From Paenibacillus sp. FSL H7-0331 (lineage in GTDB: Bacteria; Bacillota; Bacilli; Paenibacillales; NBRC-103111): a stretch of 37,614 nucleotides of DNA. The notes under the pieces were generated by a model. The model saw only the letters and a list, made by a program, of their open reading frames with translations. It made no database searches and had not been told where the DNA came from. The stretch is from NCBI RefSeq assembly GCF_001956045.1, contig NZ_MRTH01000055.1, forward strand, positions 1 through 37,614. The letters run 5' to 3'. This document shows positions 33,863 through 37,614 of this stretch, one piece after another. Positions within the stretch are counted from its first letter, which is position 1, and every line of letters begins with the position of its first letter. The position numbers and the translations under genes are program-made.

Positions 33863-33890
33863 ATCATACCATTGTACCTGAAAACGGATA
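33863..33890 (-). promoter_or_regulatory. Candidate promoter of the locus 2 importer operon
   Basis: Minus strand: TGGTATGAT is a good extended -10 (TATGAT at 33863-33868). The -35 region, about 17 bases upstream (TTATCC), is weak, which is usual for a promoter that depends on an activator such as the adjacent YesN-type regulator. It lies about 100 bases before the start codon. Confidence 0.4.
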
Positions 33891-33939
33891 AGAAACAGAT
33901 TTAGTGACCTCTTACACAAAATTAAGCCACTAGAATAAA

Positions 33940-33971
33940 CAAGCCCCTTCCTTACAACAGGAAAGGGCCTA
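33940..33971 (-). terminator. Terminator after the response-regulator gene
   Basis: AGGCCCTTTCCT, a six-base loop and AGGAAGGGGCTT on the minus strand, then TTTATTC. It separates the two-component pair from the importer operon. Confidence 0.7.
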
Positions 33972-33975
33972 AAAT

Positions 33976-35481
33976 TTATCCATTGGACATGTGATACTTT
34001 CTAAATTCACTAGGCGTCTGTTCGCTCCAGCGCTTAAAAATTTTCACAAAATATGCGACATTCCCAAACCCAACCCTTTCTGCAATTTCCCCGACCGTTA
34101 ATGTAGACTGGAGCAAATAAAACCGAGCTTGATCAATCCTCACTTTATGCAAGTAATGGATTAATGTGCAGCCCATCTTTTTACTGAATAGGCCGCTTAA
34201 ATAATGCTCATCCAAGGCTACGTGCTCTGCCATCAATTTCAACGTGATTTCCTTATCGTAATGGCTTTGGATATAATCCACAATCCTGTTGATCTCAGGA
34301 TGGCTCGATGGCAATGTTGTCGACTTTATCCATTTCGTTAACCAATCATCAATCCTATTCTCTAGGACAAGTCGAAGCTCCTCATGGTTTGCTGCGGACA
34401 ACCAATCACCAGTTTGGGTTTTCCCATAACCCGAAATAGCAGCAAACCTATTGTCCAATCGTTCGGCCATCTCCATAACAACGGTCATACTAGTATGGTT
34501 CTTCTTCATTTCGTCAAACATAATACTCAACTGGCGAATGCAGCTTATTTTATCTCGGCGCTCAAACGCTTGTAATATTTCTCGTTCCATGTTCCAAAGC
34601 GTTTGCGAGGATAGGACTGGGTGCTGGATGTTGGAGTCTGTTATTGAATAGGCTATCCTACTTTTGCTGCATTCAAACCAAGACTCTTCGATGAGTCTAA
34701 TCATACCTCTCCATGTAGATTCCAGTTCAGACAGAGTAATAGAACGGGCCCACACTGCTGAATATGCCACTACCCCGTTCTCGGCTAAACCATGCGCAAC
34801 AGGATGCTCGGAACGTGAAACCCAGGAAAAAAATGTGGTGCAGCCATGAATTCTGAATTTATGAATAACCGATGTTGCATTGGAATGAATCAGCCCAAAT
34901 CGAGTCAGCTCCTCCTCATCTATACCACTGGATCCATGCAATATTAAACAAAGATCTACATGTGTAAAGCCGCTTGCGGAGATGCGCTGCAGCAAGTCTC
35001 TCCGTTCCGGTTCCGCTTCATCCATACCGTGGATCTGCCTCCACGTATACCGATACAATAATTCGAAATCACGATACGATATTTGACGCGCAGGTATGGC
35101 CGCTTTGCTTAATTCCCGGTTGACTTTATCTAGCATCTCGCGTATCGTATCGACATTCAGCGATAGCTTCAAAATATAGCTGGTCGCACCATACTCAACC
35201 GCTTGTCTGGCCAATTCGAATTCATTCATGCAGGTCAGCATGACGAAGGGACCTTCAAAGCCTTGCAGACGTGCATTCCGGAGGAGCTCAATACCATCCA
35301 TGAGCGGCATCATAATATCGCACAGTATGAAATGCGGAGACTCTTCCTGAATCACCTTCAGCGCTTCGACCCCGTTAGCGGCCTCGCCTATAATAACGAA
35401 CCCCAACTTCTCCCAATCAATAATTTCTTTAATTAATCGCCTGACGCGCGTTTCATCTTCAACTAACAGCACCCTCCACAT
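33976..35481 (-). CDS. AraC-type response regulator (YesN-like), 501 aa
   Basis: An N-terminal receiver domain with the acidic pocket VEDE (8-10), phospho-acceptor Asp55 in LCDIMMPLMDG and conserved Thr and Lys in VMLTCMNE and YILKLSL. A middle linker region (about 130-390) is followed by an AraC-type double helix-turn-helix at the C-terminus (KEITLKLMAEHVALDEHYLS and VGFGNVAYFVKIFKRWSEQT). When phosphorylated by the kinase upstream it should activate the binding protein-permease-FAD enzyme-GH42 operon downstream. Its ATG is four bases after the kinase stop, with GGAAGGA upstream, so both are translated together. Confidence 0.92.
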   Translation of the reverse strand: MWRVLLVEDETRVRRLIKEIIDWEKLGFVIIGEAANGVEALKVIQEESPHFILCDIMMPLMDGIELLRNARLQGFEGPFVMLTCMNEFELARQAVEYGATSYILKLSLNVDTIREMLDKVNRELSKAAIPARQISYRDFELLYRYTWRQIHGMDEAEPERRDLLQRISASGFTHVDLCLILHGSSGIDEEELTRFGLIHSNATSVIHKFRIHGCTTFFSWVSRSEHPVAHGLAENGVVAYSAVWARSITLSELESTWRGMIRLIEESWFECSKSRIAYSITDSNIQHPVLSSQTLWNMEREILQAFERRDKISCIRQLSIMFDEMKKNHTSMTVVMEMAERLDNRFAAISGYGKTQTGDWLSAANHEELRLVLENRIDDWLTKWIKSTTLPSSHPEINRIVDYIQSHYDKEITLKLMAEHVALDEHYLSGLFSKKMGCTLIHYLHKVRIDQARFYLLQSTLTVGEIAERVGFGNVAYFVKIFKRWSEQTPSEFRKYHMSNG

Positions 35482-35485
35482 GAAA

Positions 35486-37222
35486 TCATCCTTCCTTCCC
35501 GTACGGTTCCGATATAAGCAGCGGGAATTTCAAAAGGATGAGCGTTCCTTGACCGCTCGAAACCGCTTCAAGCTGGCCATCGGATTTAAAAAGCAGCTGC
35601 AACCGTTCCCGCAAATTATTAATTCCGATCCCTTTGCTCTTGCGTAAAGGTTGATGATTGGCGGATGCCTCCATTCCGATCCCGTTATCCTCCACTTCCA
35701 TGATCAGTGATTGATGCTCTTTCAACACCCGGATCGTTATGCATCCTTCTTTCTGCATCTGGGTGAAACCGTGATAGAACGAATTCTCGACCAGCGGCTG
35801 CAAACTCAACTTGGGAACAAGCGCGAAACGAAGCGATTCGTCATATTCGTAACGAACATGGACATAACCGTCGAATCTGAAATTCTGAATGCGCACATAC
35901 GCCTTCACCAATGTTAATTCCTCGTCCAGATGGATCAAATCGTTCTGTCCATTCAAGCTTGATTCCAACAGCTCGCCCAGGCAAACACAAATCTCCGCAA
36001 TCTCGGAATCCTTGCGTCCCAAAGCAGTCCATTTGATCGCATTCAACGTATTTAACAGAAAATGAGGATTCATCTGTGCGAGCAGCATCTGGAACCGTGA
36101 TGCTTCCTTTTCCCTTTCCTCCACTTTTAACTTTTGTATCAAACTGCGAATGTCGCTAATCATTCGATTGAACGTTGTTCCTAATTCACGGACCTCACCG
36201 GTGCCCAGCTTTTCGGGCAAAGATGACCTAAACTCATTTTTCACTATGATCGACATATGATGCTGGAGAAGCCGCAACGGGCGTGTAATTCGATGAGAGA
36301 TGATAAAAGTGATGAGAATGAATAAAAAGACAAAGGTGCCGAGAATGACAACCAGTCTGTGCTTGACTTGGTCGATATCCCCGAAAAACGTATGAAGTGG
36401 AAAACTGTTAATCACATACCAATGATAGGAAGGCAAATAGACCGCACTCATCAACTCCTGACCATCCGTCCAAAAACCTCCTGTTGCCGATTGCCTCCGA
36501 ACAACCTCAGCAGCTAGTTCGGAAATCAACTCATTCGGATTTCTCTTGGTAATAATGGCCCCCGTTTGATCCATTATGAAGTAATCTTGTCTGATTGTAA
36601 AAAAACGGTACATGGCATTCAGCCATTCCATATAATCGAAGCTGATCAGTATTTGACCGTCCAAGCTTTCGTCTGGGCCAAGCATATCAACCGTAAGCGT
36701 GTACATATCCCTGAGTCTTTTTCCTGATATTTGGTTATACTGCTTTTCAAAGCCAACTGATTTTTTCCACCAATCTTCACTTGTAAGATCCGAATAATTA
36801 ATTTTACTTCCAAAAGTAGTATTGACCTCCTGATGACGGTGGTCGATCAGTGAATAGTATACATGAGTGGGTAATGGAGAATCCCCTTCCAGCAACCGTT
36901 TCTCCCGTAACCTATCCGTCACAAATAACTGTCGTGTTTCCGAATTCCTTAAATCATCCCGGAGTGCCGCCAGAAGTTCTTTATCATTGCTTAATACCAA
37001 GGACTCTCTAAAAAGAGAGACCCGGATATTTTCCATACTTTCTTTTACATAGCCCAACTGCGCAGCGCTTTGGGAGTTTATCTGTTCTTTCAACGTAGTT
37101 TCCAGCTCCCTGAAGTAATACATAACAAAGGTCGCGGCAGGCAATAAAATAAAGAATAGAAACGATACGAAAAACTGGTATTTGATTTTCTGCGGAAACC
37201 AAACCGACACCCATCGCTTCAT
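35486..37222 (-). CDS. Sensor histidine kinase (YesM-like), 578 aa
   Basis: A membrane kinase: helix 1 (FVSFLFFILLPAATFVMYYF, about 15-38), an extracytoplasmic Cache-type domain (about 40-270), helix 2 (LGTFVFLFILITFIISHRI), HAMP, and a His_kinase domain with the acceptor His in QMNPHFLLNTLNAIKW (about 386). The ATP-binding domain shows LVENSFYHGF and DNGIGMEAS. The ATG at 37222 is favoured over the earlier in-frame ATG (37318): GAGGG lies eight bases upstream and the positive-charge-then-helix N-terminus is normal for YesM proteins. It phosphorylates the adjacent regulator in response to an extracellular sugar signal. Confidence 0.92.
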   Translation of the reverse strand: MKRWVSVWFPQKIKYQFFVSFLFFILLPAATFVMYYFRELETTLKEQINSQSAAQLGYVKESMENIRVSLFRESLVLSNDKELLAALRDDLRNSETRQLFVTDRLREKRLLEGDSPLPTHVYYSLIDHRHQEVNTTFGSKINYSDLTSEDWWKKSVGFEKQYNQISGKRLRDMYTLTVDMLGPDESLDGQILISFDYMEWLNAMYRFFTIRQDYFIMDQTGAIITKRNPNELISELAAEVVRRQSATGGFWTDGQELMSAVYLPSYHWYVINSFPLHTFFGDIDQVKHRLVVILGTFVFLFILITFIISHRITRPLRLLQHHMSIIVKNEFRSSLPEKLGTGEVRELGTTFNRMISDIRSLIQKLKVEEREKEASRFQMLLAQMNPHFLLNTLNAIKWTALGRKDSEIAEICVCLGELLESSLNGQNDLIHLDEELTLVKAYVRIQNFRFDGYVHVRYEYDESLRFALVPKLSLQPLVENSFYHGFTQMQKEGCITIRVLKEHQSLIMEVEDNGIGMEASANHQPLRKSKGIGINNLRERLQLLFKSDGQLEAVSSGQGTLILLKFPLLISEPYGKEG

Positions 37223-37320
37223 CGCTGCCACCCTCTTTGGCTCATCGATTTTAATAGCATAATATATTCTCATAGTAACATCTAAACCTGCGAATAGGTA
37301 AGGAACATTTTTCATCACAA

Positions 37321-37348
37321 ATTATACATATTTAACTACGTCTGTTGA
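37321..37348 (-). promoter_or_regulatory. Candidate promoter of the two-component pair
   Basis: Minus strand: perfect -10 TATAAT (37321-37326) with a TCAACA -35 16 bases further upstream. The transcript would have a leader of about 95 bases before the kinase start. I see no clear riboswitch in the leader. Confidence 0.4.
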
Positions 37349-37451
37349 TTAACTCATTCAGCTTGGCGTTGATTCTGGTGAACTTGTTCGACGAAGCGGG
37401 TTAACGTGGGAACCCTGCATAAAATGAAAACCATTTGGCGCGCTCATACCG
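37349..37451. other. Short gap beyond the two-component promoter
   Basis: About 100 bases between the kinase promoter and the hydrolase remnant. I see no gene or clear signal; it is probably decayed sequence from the hydrolase gene's 3' end. Confidence 0.35.
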
Positions 37452-37614
37452 CTATTTTAAGACCACGTAATCATGAGAACCGCATACAACCCCATGAATG
37501 ACAAGTGCTGGTACTTTTATGGTCGCCAGCCGTGGACGCCGGTCACCGGAGACAGCGATCGCAGCAATTTGTCGTCCGACACTGCCTGGATCGTAGGCTC
37601 GCTGGACTTCCTCC
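37452..37614 (-). pseudogene. Alpha/beta hydrolase, internal fragment at window end
   Basis: The frame enters from beyond the window and reads RAYDPGSVGRQIAAIAVSGD, RRPRLATIKVPALVIHG, then ends in VVCGSHDYVVLK and TAG. The I..VPALVIHG strand followed by an Asp-rich loop is typical of alpha/beta hydrolases, but here the loop is altered and the stop comes before the Asp and His of the catalytic triad. It is therefore a decayed copy. Its N-terminal part lies outside the window. Confidence 0.6.

Overview
The window looks like chromosomal DNA of a Paenibacillus-type Bacillales bacterium. The reasons are two LplB/LplC-type sugar permease pairs with large lipoprotein binding proteins, a YesM/YesN-type two-component pair, a membrane-anchored AraC regulator, an S-layer-homology (SLH) fragment, a large secreted protein with DNRLRE, fibronectin III, OmpL47-like and FIMAH-like modules, AGGAGG-type ribosome binding sites and CcpA (cre)-like sites. 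Almost every gene is on the minus strand; the clear exception is a LysR regulator at 12.9 kb.

1-6.6 kb is an eroded accessory region. It holds a 5'-truncated SLH protein, a hypothetical gene broken by an in-frame TAG, a 47-codon gene tail, a 36-aa small ORF with a strong RBS, a nucleotidyltransferase between 18-bp inverted repeats, an IS110-family transposase with a structured non-coding 3' flank, a YkgJ-like Cys-rich protein, and a histidine-kinase head fused to the tail of a beta-propeller-like protein. Several inverted repeats and a dispersed repeat mark its structure; a perfect 19-bp inverted pair (53-71 and 5271-5289) frames most of it.

6.7-13.9 kb is a metabolic operon read on the minus strand: thiolase, CoA-transferase A, CoA-transferase B, 3-hydroxybutyrate dehydrogenase, a tannase/feruloyl-esterase-family hydrolase and an SGNH esterase. 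A divergent LysR regulator lies beside it. The first four genes form a complete route from 3-hydroxybutyrate to acetyl-CoA. The two esterases suggest that the acid is released inside the cell from an ester.

14-26 kb is carbohydrate locus 1. A membrane AraC-type regulator is followed by a relic of a secreted-protein gene, two permeases, a lipoprotein binding protein and a 1794-aa secreted modular protein whose central helical region I cannot assign to a family. 26.4-37.2 kb is carbohydrate locus 2: YesM-type kinase, YesN-type regulator, terminator, binding protein, two permeases, an FAD-dependent oxidoreductase and a GH42 beta-galactosidase. Neither locus has an ABC ATPase, so both probably borrow a shared MsmX-type ATPase encoded elsewhere. 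The window ends in the decayed C-terminal part of an alpha/beta hydrolase.

I saw no rRNA, tRNA, CRISPR array or intact prophage gene. The most useful leads are the esterase-linked ketone-body operon, the unassigned domain of the 1794-aa protein and its nearby relic, the IS110 element with a candidate bridge-RNA region, and the cassette-like repeats around the nucleotidyltransferase.
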